Assembly (NCBI GenBank): GCA_000310025.1
Contig: FN649727.1
Span: forward strand, 237,834 to 262,487
Direction: 5' to 3'
Length of the DNA stretch: 24,654 nucleotides
Origin: Ectocarpus siliculosus
Taxonomy: Eukaryota; Sar; Phaeophyceae; Ectocarpales; Ectocarpaceae
The notes below the pieces were generated by a model, which worked only from the letters and a program-made list of their open reading frames with translations, was not told the origin of the DNA and made no database searches. Positions 8,601-18,801 of this stretch are shown here, piece after piece. A program made the position numbers and the translations under genes. Every line of letters starts with the position of its first letter. The first letter of the stretch is position 1.

Positions 8601-11600
8601 CGCGCAAGTATCGTCGCTCGCAGCTCCACCTGTCCCGCCCTGACTTGGGGTGGTTGTCGGTCACTACCTAACCAGACCCAGCTCGGATTTCTTGACCATC
8701 ACGTTTATCCTCGCCATGCAGATTCAAATTTTATAATTTTCAACAGGTTGTTGCCGGGCTTTTCCAGCTATGCGTATGTATACGTAGAGGTAGGCACAAA
8801 CTCCCGATGGCTATACACGCAGGGGACTGGTACGGCGCCAAACGGCAAGGCTTGTGCTCCTCATTCTCAGCAGGCGTCGCAGAATGCAAGCACGTGTTGT
8901 TGTTCTTTGAGCCGCGGGCGTCAGCGCTGAACCATGAGCTTGATGTCTCGCTCAGAGTGCTGCATGAGGAACTTACTGTCCAAAACCCATGCCACACATG
9001 TAGAAGCAACACGGCGGATAACGCCGGTAACATGCATAGCACGCGGGCAAATGGCTGTGATGTGAGATTTCACGCCTTGCCCTCGGTAAGCGTACCTAAA
9101 GAGACCGTTTTTGTTGCGCGTTGAGTGCGCGCACACGCCCCACCTGAACGTGCTGTGTCAGGTGCGTGTGCTCGTGGCGATCTATTTTTGTTGTTGTTGA
9201 CGCAGGTTTCTTGACTGCTCTTATTTTCGCTCGCTCCCATGTCACTCATGTCACTCATCTATGACGGGTGGAAAGCGTATGCATGAAGAAGAGGGAGGTG
9301 TTACCGTATCTATTATAATAGTGAGAGTGATCCCACGTTCCCTTTAGACTATAGACTATAGACTGTTTTCCAAAGCTCCACATCCAAGAGAAGAGAATGC
9401 TAGGACCCCGCCGATACGCGTGCGGACAAGCTGTCGGCAAGTTATTGTCCAAACCAGTTTGTTGGAGAGTTTTTTTTCAGCTGTTTTTTTCGTTCTGGAG
9501 CGATCGGAGTCTAACGTCGCGGTGTGTAGGGGGCGCGCGATGACTTGCACTGCTCCCGCATTTAGTTTGCCATCCATTTCCACGACTCAATATTCCCTCC
9601 GTTGGCGTGCCAGTGCCAGCAGCAGGCAGGGCGTCTTGTTGTCATTTTTTTGCCACGGACCACCCGAAAAACGTCGAGCGAAGGGTTCCAACGCAGAGGA
9701 AAGGCTGCCATGTGCCTGTGTATGTCTTCATTGCTGCTGTTGTATGTAGCGTCGACCGCGCCAGCCGAGAGGCTGCTGGCCAATGAGAAGACGTCGGTCA
9801 GGGCGACTTTGTGTTGGCATCTATTCTGGTGCCAGCCTGCATCTCTTTGGGTGTGCATACACATGTGTTAGGCATGCACCAGCCTTTGGGCCCTTGTTGC
9901 CACGATGATGTGTTTGTCTCGTTCGCTTCAGCACATGATGCATGGTATGGTACACGGCCTCCTTTCACGTGACGTGGGTGTCAAGCCTTGTTGTATACCA
10001 CACCGAAGTACTGCAGCAGTCGCTCGGACCTGCACGCGAGTAGAAAAGCTCGGCAGACGTTTTGACCCCCCTTGATCGCGCCTTGTTTCTTCACATCTAG
10101 TGGACCGTAAGCCAGCAAGGGGGTTGTCTGTGTCGCCGGCACAAAGGCGACAATTCTCCGCCTTTATCTGGTTAACGTGTGTTCGAATGGTTGTTGCTGC
10201 GCCGTATTGTGGGTTGGGTTATCCACACCTTACAAATAACAGCGGTAGTAGTAGTTGATGTCCACGCCCCTGGGCTTTTTTTAGGAAGTTGCCCAAGATG
10301 CAAGGGCTGTGAAAGCGTGAAACCTCGCCCCCCCGCCGGCCTCCCGCAGAACAGCATATAATAGTCCACGTACAGCGGAAGAACTATATCAAGCTGCATG
10401 ACCGCGTTGTGTTTTTTTACCTACTGCCAAGTACCAAGGGGCGAGTATCGAATCTCCGCTGGCATTACATTTTCCCGAAGATATGCATCGAGCACACAAC
10501 TGGTGCTTTGTATGTTGCAGCAGGGAACACGAGAGCCTTTTTTCTGAATGTCTTGTGAAGATATGTTTGGTCACACGTGACGATGTGCAGTAACGGCACA
10601 AGAGATGTGAAGGACGAACACGGCTCGATGTGGTTGCTGCGTGGGTGGTGTATACATGCTTCTGGCGGCGAAACGAGAAACCAAGCCACGTGGTTTCTCC
10701 CCACCGCTGATTGTGAAGGTTCTACAAGATTCGTCTCTGCTGCAGATTCTTGGAGCGTTCAGGAAAATATATTGAAGTACAGATTTGGGTGGTGAGATGT
10801 GGTGCTGCGATTCAGCTTCACTAGTCGACCCTGTCTCAATCCCGCGGCGGGAGGGGTCAAGTTGGAAAATGTTTCTTGTCGTGGACGCCGCGAAGCATTG
10901 TCAGGCAGTGCGCCCGTGTCCGCTTGTGGTGAAAGACCAACGTTCACGTGCTCTTGTAACTTGTTGTAGTAGACCTCCGGCTGCATATTTTTCGCCTCTG
11001 TTCTTTCTACTCGGATGGACGTGACCGATGGATTGCCGATCTTACCAAACGTTCTCGTTGTTCGCGACAAAAACAACCACAGCATGTAGTATCGTTCGCG
11101 GCTTTTCAGTTGGCGTGAGATGTGTATTTTGAGGTTGATTCCCCTGCTTCTGCTGGGCGTGAGGTATTTAGTTGCGTTGCGTTAGAGCAGCGCGGATTCA
11201 TGTGTTCCCCGCGGCAGGTGCACATTGATGTGTGCCTTGAGTAAGAGACACCCGCCCGCTCTCAAGGGTTAGCGATATAGGCAGAGAGCGGGGCGGTCAT
11301 GGGCAAACCAATGGCGACAAGCCCGCAAGCCGTTCCCGCAGCTGCTGCTGTGCGAGTGCTAGTGTAAGGGTGGGTGCTGAACAGCTTTTGTGGCCCGGTG
11401 TCTGTGTTCGTGCACGCAAGGACGGACCCAGTCAAAAGAGGCCATATATGTATTTGTAGAGTAGTTTTCTCTCTATTAGGGAAAATTAATACACACACAG
11501 AAAGACTACCCTTTTATAATAACGCAGGCGCTTGCCACCCTAATCGTTCGCCAGGGGTGGTAAACAACATTCACAACCAACCGGTTATAGTGGCAGACTA

Positions 11601-14600
11601 CCTCCACCAATCAGGGGCCTCTGGTCGTTACGCTATGCAACAGCGAATCGCGCTAGACGAACACCCCCCAAATTTTACGCCATCCCACGCTGTGATGCCC
11701 CAGCCCATCACGAAGTACTGTAAACCCTGGACGTCTTTTGTGTACTAACGGCTGCTGTAATGGGTGGTGTGTCCGTTAGCCGCAAGGCTTGTTCCCAATC
11801 GAAGCTCTACTATACACTGTGGCAACCAAGTTTGATCGCCGGAATCGGTGTACTGCGTTTCGCTGGGGCGGTGAGTGGAAAAAAGTCTTCTTCCTAAACA
11901 CGGCGGTGGTATCTGCGAAAAGTTGAAGTTCCCATTTTCACGGAGAGATAAAAACATCTTGGTTTTGTTTTGGCAACACAGGAGAAGAGGAAACAGCAGT
12001 TGTGAAAAACGGTCATCTTCTGGTGGTGACACGACGGAAATGAGCAACAGCTTCTTTTGTGCGCTCAATGTGTTTATACATTAGCATGTCTTTGCTAGCC
12101 GGCAGGACGAAGTGCTGCTATCGTGTTGAGTGTAAACGGGGAAGTCTCTAATAAAATAGCGGGTGTTTTTGTTGGTCGACACAGGAAATTTTAATTTTTC
12201 TCTTCTGGGGAGAGCATTTCCGCAGAAAGACCTCCTGAGATGCGCTCCGAAAACGCTTCTCTAAGTGGTGTCTGAAATCTGAAAACGGTTTGTCGGCGAA
12301 AAACTCGCCGAGTGTGCCGGTTCAAAACAGCCCGCAAAAGCGCGAGCTAACGTCAGCCTTTGGTAAGTTTCTCCCCGCCCTCTCTGAGAGGTTGCTCCTC
12401 TCCCAGCAGCAGCAGCAGCAGCAGCTGGCTGGTCATCGTACGTGATCACTCCCCCTGCGCAGCAGTGTCGCGGACGGGGTGGAGGAAAACCGAAGGTTTG
12501 GCCTGCGCTATCGGTTGCAGCAGTAGTATATTGTTATATTGGTATGTTGGTGAGAAGCCAAGATCGAGAGGCTTGGGAGCTATTTTCTTTCTGGCGGACA
12601 TTCTGGAGCACCCGCCCGCCTCCTCTCTGGAGCTTTGATTGAGGCGTGTGGGAGGCACCCCGCAGACTTGGAAAGAGTATCGAGGCGGTGCCCGTGCTTC
12701 CATCCGCAATCAATCCTGTTTCTAAAGAATGATTTAGTAACTGTGGGTTGATGTTTCCCGCGGGGGGATAAGAGTAACGTTTCGGTGGTTACGGTGCGTA
12801 GCGTTTGGTGCCCTCAAGAAATGAGGCAAGTGATGTTCGGCTGTGCATTTGAGAGCCTAGGTAAACTGCAAGAAACCTGAGGCGTCATCTGTCAATACAC
12901 AGCAGTGCATCGGAACGCCCGAAATCCCTACGCGTCGAACGTCTCTCAGTCTCTCAGCACATAAGCGGCAGCAGTGCAATCCAAAACCTCAATATTGTTC
13001 TCAGCGTCTGTCATCAACGTGTCTCCGTTTCCAGCAGCAGGGTGTTGGGTTTTCCACCAAGAGAGAATATAGCGTGATTCAAGTGATGAAACACTGACTT
13101 TTCGTTGCAGCCCTGAATGAGGAAAACGGTTGACAACCCTCAAACTACGGCGAGTTTTTGTTAAGGGTAGTGGTACTGTAGATACACTCCATGGTAGCTG
13201 TGTTCGGTTGCCCATCATTCAATACTTTTTCGTGAGAAGTGAACCAACTTGCTCATACGTGAAGCCTGACTCTCAACCTTGAGCCCGGTGGATAACAGGC
13301 GTCAACCCGCCCTGACTCTGTAAAGTAAACACTTTGAAGCATCCATAAGCACATCTGAGCATGATCTCGATGGGACAGCTATTTGTGATGTTAGTATACT
13401 TTCTACAAGCAAGCTCATTTTTGTTGTAAACTCCCAGCTTGTTTCGTCTCAATTGATCTATGCATTAGGATACCTTGGAAAGGGGTCGGAACGGTTTCCA
13501 TCACGATTCTTCGTGTCAAAAGAGTGTCATCAAGGAACAAGGAACGGAGGTCTACCATTGTTCTCATCTTATCTACAAAATGTACCCTCACAAGACTAAG
13601 ACTATATCCACCCTTTCGTGTTCTCTTTGCTGTGATTGGGAGAAGAATCTTGCTGGATGCTGGGCTCACGTTGAGTCCATTTTAAGCCTTTACACTGAAG
13701 TGTCACCAACGATGCCAGCTGGTGTGCTAATTTGTGTTGTTTCTTGTCGTGAATCATGGATCAGGGCCTCAAGTTTACGGCTAAAGCGATGGACGGCGCC
13801 GCGGCCGCAGGACACCTGGATATGGTGGTCTGGCTACACGAGCAAGGTGGAGCGTGTACGACCGATGCGATGGATTTGGCAGCCCGGGGAGGACATTTGG
13901 ACATTGTTCAGGTGGGATATTGTAGTTGATTTGTCGATGGGGCCTCTCTTCCCTCTCCCGTTTTTCTCTTCAAGTCATTAGAAAGAGTACGGGCCATATT
14001 ATGTTTTGTTGTTGCGTTTTTGGATTTTTTTTTGTCTTGGCATGCAAGTCTGTAGCGACCTGCCTTTATGTATTTACACAGCAGCAGTGAATGACCTATT
14101 TTGGGTGTGGAGAACGGGTCTCTGGGTTACGGGCATGTTTGTGAATCGTACACCAGTGACAGGTCGAAATGGCAGGCATGATGCAAAACTCGTTGCGTCT
14201 ACTGTACATATGACGGCAGTACATATCTGGTACGAAAGCCTGTGAGACGTATTCCCTCCTTTCCGCGACCGCAGTTGACTCTACTATGTTCGGCACGCGC
14301 TTGTAGCACGAGGACTCCTTCTATTACTATTTTTGAATCGTGCCTCGACGCACTTCTGATTGGAAATGAAGGATAGAATATGCGTGCCAACAACCAACAC
14401 ACACATGTGTCATTGCTTGTGACCCCTCCTCTTGCCTCGTTTTGCTTTTTTTAAGTGTGTCAGACGTTAGCCGCCTGTTTCAACTCCGCGCGTGTTCATC
14501 TAGTGAGCGTGAAAGCGTGACCGCTTTTTTTCTAGACGTCCCACCTCCCCAGCGTCCGCCGTGGACAAATCAACCATACCTTGTAGCACAAGAAATGAGT

Positions 14601-15654
14601 AGTTGACTCTGGCTCCTCTGACGAACCCTTACTTTCTATCTGCACGTGTTTGCGGCAACAAACAACAACTACAGTGGCTACACGACACACGCACCGAGGG
14701 GTGCAGCGATGCGGCCCTGGCTTTGGCAGCCGGGCGGGGGCACCTAGCGACAGTCCAGTGGTTCTATAGCAACAGCGTGCCCGGCGACATCTCTAAGGCC
14801 ATCGACGAGGCTCAAAAAGGAGGACACAAAGAGGTATTTTTGTGTTTTAGGTTTTGATTGTGGTCAAAGTCACCTATTTGGGGCTTTCGTTGTAGTGGGA
14901 TTGATATACTATAGTGTATCTCAGTTAGTTAGTGTATTGAAGTCACCAACTGGGTGTTGTCTCTGTAGTGGACTTCAATCAACGAGTGCGGCAAAAGTGG
15001 TTTATTTTTTTTTTTCTGAAGAAAATGTGTAGGAAACGTGCACAATCACTGAGAGATTTTGCTCTTCTTGTTGGAGGTGTTGAGGTGTCTATCGGGCTGG
15101 GAGAGGGGTAGAGGGGGGGCGGTCGTATGTTGGTGATTGAGGGGTACGCATAGAGACATGTCGTGTTCCGTTTGGTGGGTGCATCATACCTGTAACGTGA
15201 GTGCGGTTTGTCACCCTCTGGTGCTATGGAGGTGTGTCGATGATGGCACCGTTGCAGTAAATTATTTATCAATAAATTTGAGGCGCGATTTTGTTCTATC
15301 GAGCCGGTTATTCCACGCGGGGTTTCGATGAGAGGGTGTGGGATTTTTTCATGCTCTGAATGAACGGCAGTGCCGACTGCCCGCTATTATGCCGGTGATA
15401 ATTGGATGGGATATTCCGGCATTATCCCGCGGCCCGGGGGGGTGTGACTACTTGTAGAGACTCAGTTTGCTTCGTGTTGCCCTCCCTCAATGCTCAAATC
15501 GCGTCTTGTCTCGAACGCAGTTTCTCTTCCCTTCATCTCGATCATGGATGTGTTGTTTGTTTGTCCGCTGTGCGGTGTGCTGGCTGAAAACGTGATGATC
15601 GTGGTGTTTTCGTTATCGTTGTCGTTGTCAGGTTGTCGAATGGCTCAAGAGTCA

Positions 15655-15691
<37 letters not shown>

Positions 15692-16286
15692 TCCAACAAG
15701 AAGTCTCGCGTCGACCCAAGGCCGGGTGCCGGGACTGCCATGTCCTCCGCCGAGGGGTCGTCGCCATCGACGTTCACGCATGGGGCACACTCGCAGCAAA
15801 TGGTTCCACCGTGAGTGCCAATGGAATGTTAGTGTTGGAGTTGTTGAGGGTTTGACGCGGCGTTTGCCAAGCTTGTCTGAGCCTTAAGAGCTGCTGTTGT
15901 ACCCGCAATCTCCCCGCACTTATCCAAACAAAACGAATCGGAAAGCTTATTTGCCGCCTTTCGCCCACCCCCTCTCTCTCGCTCGTTGATACGAGGAAAG
16001 CAGGCCTCCCCCAGGGACTAAGCCGTGCCCCCCGATGGGCATGTTCGGGTCACCGTTCGGCAACTTTTCGCCGGTCAACGGCATCGTCCTGCCCGGCGAC
16101 ACAATTGCCCAGAAGATAGTACCCAAGCAAGCCGCGGCGGGGATAATCCCCACCCCGAAAGCCAAGCCGCCGGCGTCGGGGGCAGGGGGCTCACAACGTC
16201 TCCGCAGCAACATGCTTCGCTCCCCGGAGCTTACGCTGGCGACGTCGGGAAGGCTGAGGTGTGTGCGTACAATTCGCGGAAGATAG
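5642..16286 (+). CDS. Ankyrin-repeat protein, multi-exon
   Basis: Six exons (5642-5662, 5847-6173, 13765-13911, 14675-14833, 15632-15810, 16004-16286) join in one frame of about 371 residues. The N-terminal ~115 residues are low-complexity: Gly-rich, then Lys/Arg (SKRRAED, a possible nuclear signal), then strongly acidic. Next come about three ankyrin units, marked by TAKAMDGAAAAGHLDMVVWL, DAMDLAARGGHLDIVQWLH, AALALAAGRGHLATVQWF and KAIDEAQKGGHKEVVEWL. The C-terminal part is Ser-rich, then Pro/Gly-rich and disordered. Ankyrin repeats bind other proteins; no catalytic domain is visible, so function and location are unknown. The joins are supported by phase and by repeats that continue across introns. 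Weak points are the first exon, the 7.6-kb intron and the 3' end, where AG|GTGTGT at 16258 could splice onward. Confidence 0.75.
5847..6173 (+). CDS. Ankyrin gene exon 2, low-complexity N-terminus
   Basis: This exon encodes 109 residues: a Gly/Asn-rich stretch, SKRRAED, an acidic Gly/Glu stretch and ALRGDLDFCKRNE. The last residues align with the end of an ankyrin unit (GDL..CKRNEG). It ends GAG|GTGTGA at phase 0. An in-frame TAG at 5811 limits how far the frame can extend upstream. Confidence 0.7.
6702..6757. repeat. 27-bp tandem duplication
   Basis: Two identical 27-bp units starting CTACAATAGACGG lie head to tail within the long ankyrin intron. Identity between the copies suggests a recent event. 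Confidence 0.92.
8400..8447 (+). repeat. Dispersed relic of the GGTTCAGCG repeat
   Basis: Two copies of GGTTCAGCG (8400 and 8422) are followed by CGTACTGGCTCTAT. This resembles the right half of the units at 17847-18590, about 9.5 kb away. Confidence 0.55.
12404..12424. repeat. (CAG)7 microsatellite
   Basis: Seven CAG units lie within the ankyrin gene's long intron. Confidence 0.92.
13765..13911 (+). CDS. Ankyrin gene exon 3
   Basis: The exon encodes 49 residues, with AMDGAAAAGHLDMVVWLHEQ and DAMDLAARGGHLDIVQ, clear ankyrin units. The acceptor is GGATCAG and the donor is CAG|GTGGGA. Both ends are phase 0, and the next exon continues directly with WLH. Confidence 0.88.
14675..14833 (+). CDS. 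Ankyrin gene exon 4
   Basis: The exon encodes 53 residues from WLHDTRTEGC to AQKGGHKE, with LAAGRGHLATVQWF as a further ankyrin unit. The acceptor is ACAACTACAG and the donor is GAG|GTATTT, phase 0. Confidence 0.88.
15632..15810 (+). CDS. Ankyrin gene exon 5 with poly-Ser tract
   Basis: The exon opens with VVEWLKSH, which completes the last ankyrin unit, then runs into Ser9-Asn-Ser3 encoded mainly by AGC repeats. A Ser/Gly/Pro-rich segment follows. The acceptor is GTTGTCAG. The donor is CC|GTGAGT; the two C bases join a G in the next exon to make Pro. Confidence 0.82.
15656..15691 (+). repeat. AGC repeat coding for poly-Ser
   Basis: Nine AGC codons, one AAC and two AGC lie inside the ankyrin gene. 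The same triplet type flanks CUL4 exons, but here it is translated. Confidence 0.93.
16004..16286 (+). CDS. Ankyrin gene exon 6, proline/glycine tail
   Basis: The acceptor AAAGCAG restores the phase left by exon 5, and 93 codons run to a TAG at 16284. The composition is Pro/Gly-rich with GMFGSPFGNFSPVNGIVLPG, and no domain is recognised. An internal donor after 16258 (CTGAG|GTGTGTGC) could send the message to a further exon that I could not find, so the stop is provisional. Confidence 0.65.
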
Positions 16287-17054
16287 CATACCTACCACAT
16301 GCCCTGGATGGTTATTGTTTTTTGTCGACATTAACAACCGTTTCGGTCTCATGTCAGTATCCGTGTTACCTATAATAGTCCAACTCCCTTCCTTGGCCAC
16401 AACCCGAACTACTTGTACCCAGGAGTAAAAGAGCAAAATGTGTCAGTCCCGAGAGAAACCTGGTGGAACGGTCTCGTCGACAGCTTTCGGATTGCGTGTT
16501 GTATGCATATGCATTTGATGTGCTAGTATTGTCGCTTGTTGGTGCACCTTTGGGGCTACCTTACCACAGAAGGAAAGAGGGAGGGGGGGGCTCCGACTGG
16601 TACGTCAAACATTTCGAACATTTTCTTGTATGCATACCGAAAATTGTAGACTGCTTCGTAGTAATATGTATCATAGCGCCCAGAATACGTTAGGTAACAG
16701 AAGATATCACACCCCCATGAGAAAACTATTTCCGATACTGATCAGCAGAGGAAATGGTCCGTACCGAAAAAGGGGCCGCCGTGAGACCTTTTTTTTGTAT
16801 TTTTTTTGTTCCCATTTTTGGATATGTGAGCTACGTGTACACCAACTCATTATGTGTCATTATTGCTTGCTTTGGTATTGACCAGAACGTCAGGATCGCC
16901 AAAATTATATTTCTTTGGAGGAGCAAAAACAAAAGGAAGATATTTTAGAAAGTAAACATAACCTGACAGAAAGACTACCCGTTCGAGATATAACCTCACA
17001 GAAAAACTACTTGTTCTTGAAAAAGTAATGTCTTTTGGGGGGAAAAAGGTTGTT

Positions 17055-17112
17055 TTGAGTGGGGATCGAACTCATGACCTACTGGTTATCATGTCGTCGC
17101 GAGGTATCCGCG
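17055..17112 (-). other. tRNA-like relic (B-box present)
   Basis: On the minus strand a GAGTTCGATCC B-box (17063-17073) follows GGTCAT and a GATAA anticodon-loop-like piece. The anticodon and T stems do not pair properly, so this is a decayed tRNA or SINE head rather than a working tRNA. Confidence 0.35.
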
Positions 17113-17846
17113 AATGTCCTTACCGACCTTTTTGGAAAGTACACATGATCTTATCGACCTTGTATCCGGAACGAGGGAGTATACAAGAGAGGGAGGCATT
17201 ATAGTTTTTGTGTATTTTAGAGAAAAAAAAGTACCTGCAGGAGGCTCGTGCGTTGTTGTTAGATACAGTCATGGCTCCGTTAATAGAGGGTACCTTACAA
17301 GAGGGGGCTCCGATATATGTAGGAGGGTCGAAATCGGTTGTCACGCAATTTGGTGCCTAGATGGTGAAATGGGCTCCAGTCTGCTGCGTATTTATCGAGC
17401 CAAGTCGCCCGTCACCGACAGACAGACGTCTATCGTGTAAGTCCTCCACCCCCCGCAGTGAAGTTGTTCTGTTTTTTCGCACATACATATGCACATCACG
17501 ATCCCTCTAAATCAGTTTTTTCTTGCAAAATGCACCCCTACCGGGCCGCCGCAAGAAAAACTATTAAAATTGTAACGCCCATGAATGCGTGATGTTCTCA
17601 CACCTTGTTTTCCCCTTGCTTTGTTGGTTGTCCTACGTAATAACATGTCAGTTGTGTGCATCTGTTCTGGTCGCTCTCGGCATCCATGTACAGCAGTGCC
17701 CCGATGTGTGGACCTTTTTTTTTTCCCCTTGTACAAACGCGAAATCTCAGGACAGGTTGTGGACTGTTGTACACCTAGATACGTGCTGTATGCATAGGAA
17801 ACGGTTGTCTCAAGGTTGCGCTCCGGCTCATGTGGTGTGATGTCAA

Positions 17847-18590
17847 GGACACACCAAAGCTCAACCACTCGTGAGAAAGGTAGAGCATTCCATCGGTTTT
17901 TGAGAGAGCGCGTGCAGCTGAACCGCTGCATTTGCATGTGCGCTGGTTCAGCGTGTCGCGCTGACTCTATTCTGTCAAGTAGCAACACACACCTCGGATC
18001 TTCGCCAATTCATGGAGGACACACCAAAGTTCACCCTCTAGTGAGAACGAGAGAACGAGAGAACGGCGTAGTATACGATATGGGTTGTGAGTTCTTACAG
18101 AGACAGAGGGCAGCTTGGCTCGCTGTGTTCGCTGGTTCAGCGTGGCCCGCTGTGTTCGCTGGTTCAGCGTGTCGCGCTGGCTCTATTCTGTGAAAGAACA
18201 AAACAATCCGTAGATGACCGCTAGTTTATCTGACACGAATGTACATGCAAGTGTGGCGTGAAGGGCACACCACCGCCAAAGCTCGTGCTCTCGTTGGAAA
18301 GGGAGGACACACCGAAGCTCCATCTCTCTTGACGTAGACCGGTGTACGATACAATCTACCGTGGGATGGGTCGTGTATGCAAGAGAGAGGGAGGCTGAAC
18401 CGCTGTACATGTGCGCGGGTTCAGCGTGTCGTGCTGGCTCGAATCTGTGAAACAAACTCAGATCTCCGCCAGTACATCATCTGACGCGTCAGAATTCTGA
18501 TAAAATTAGCAATGAATACATCCTGCGGGGTAGAGAGCCAGCGCTACACGCTGAAACCATGCGTGAAGTACCGCGGTTCAGCCGCCCTCT
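17847..18590 (+). repeat. Diverged repeat array with foldback cores
   Basis: Three units start with GGACACACCRAAG (17847, 18017, 18304). Each leads to a core ending GGTTCAGCGTGTCGYGCTG followed by CTCTATTCTGT or a close variant. In the first and third units the core begins GCTGAACCGCTG (17917, 18394), so it can fold as GCTGAACC/GGTTCAGC. In the second unit the right half is duplicated (18134 and 18161). A fourth core lies in reverse orientation at 18535-18590. The sequence between cores is poorly conserved. No coding capacity is apparent. Confidence 0.8.
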
Positions 18591-18700
18591 CTTCACAACT
18601 TCACAACCCTTACATCTCCCATCTTAGACTACTGTACTAAATATTATACCTTGTCACGGTGAGAGGTTGGCGTGGTGTGATTTTCTCCACAACACAGCGC

Positions 18701-18801
18701 ATGGCACAACGGTCAGTTGAGCCGCTGCAGCAGCACTGCGATCCTGAAGACTGGCGTGGCGACCTGTTGGATCCTGTGTGGCGGGGTGGTGCACCATCAA
18801 G
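18701..18801 (+). CDS. Tentative PNPO first exon
   Basis: ATG opens 33 codons (MAQRSVEPLQQH...) ending TCAAG|GTCATG. The two leftover bases join the C at 19082 to make Ser and keep the PNPO frame. An AT-rich ATATTATAC lies about 55 bases upstream. The donor is weak and the peptide has no known counterpart, so this rests on phase alone. Confidence 0.3.

Larger units (their letters stand above)
6174..13764 (+). other. Very long ankyrin-gene intron (7.6 kb)
   Basis: No gene is convincing in this stretch. It contains a 27-bp tandem duplication (6702-6757), a relic of the foldback repeat family (8400-8447), a short TATGGCTG repeat near 8456 and a CAG tract at 12404. It also contains a 142-codon hydrophobic frame (7324-7752) and a 143-codon frame (8499-8930), each of about the length chance alone would give in this much sequence. 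A strong donor-like CTG|GTAAGT sits at about 8035. Undetected short ankyrin exons remain possible. Confidence 0.6.
16287..18700. other. Intergenic stretch without a convincing gene
   Basis: The sequence between the ankyrin gene's last stop and the proposed PNPO start holds T-rich sequence, a tRNA-like relic near 17055-17112 and the repeat array at 17847-18590. A 108-codon plus-strand frame at 17114-17440 shows no recognisable motif and is probably chance. Confidence 0.6.

Noticed and set aside
8499-8930. 143-codon frame, possibly spliced from an upstream ATG with a GTAAGT donor near 8035
   Set aside because: The phase can be made to fit, but the peptide is Arg/Ser-rich with no recognisable motif and its length is within chance.
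13475-13981. 168-codon plus-strand frame
   Set aside because: It covers ankyrin exon 3 in the wrong frame. The frame with AMDGAAAAGHLD is the real one.
17816-18193. 125-codon frame with repeated AGSACRA-type peptides
   Set aside because: The peptide repeats merely translate the DNA repeat array. There is no independent coding evidence.
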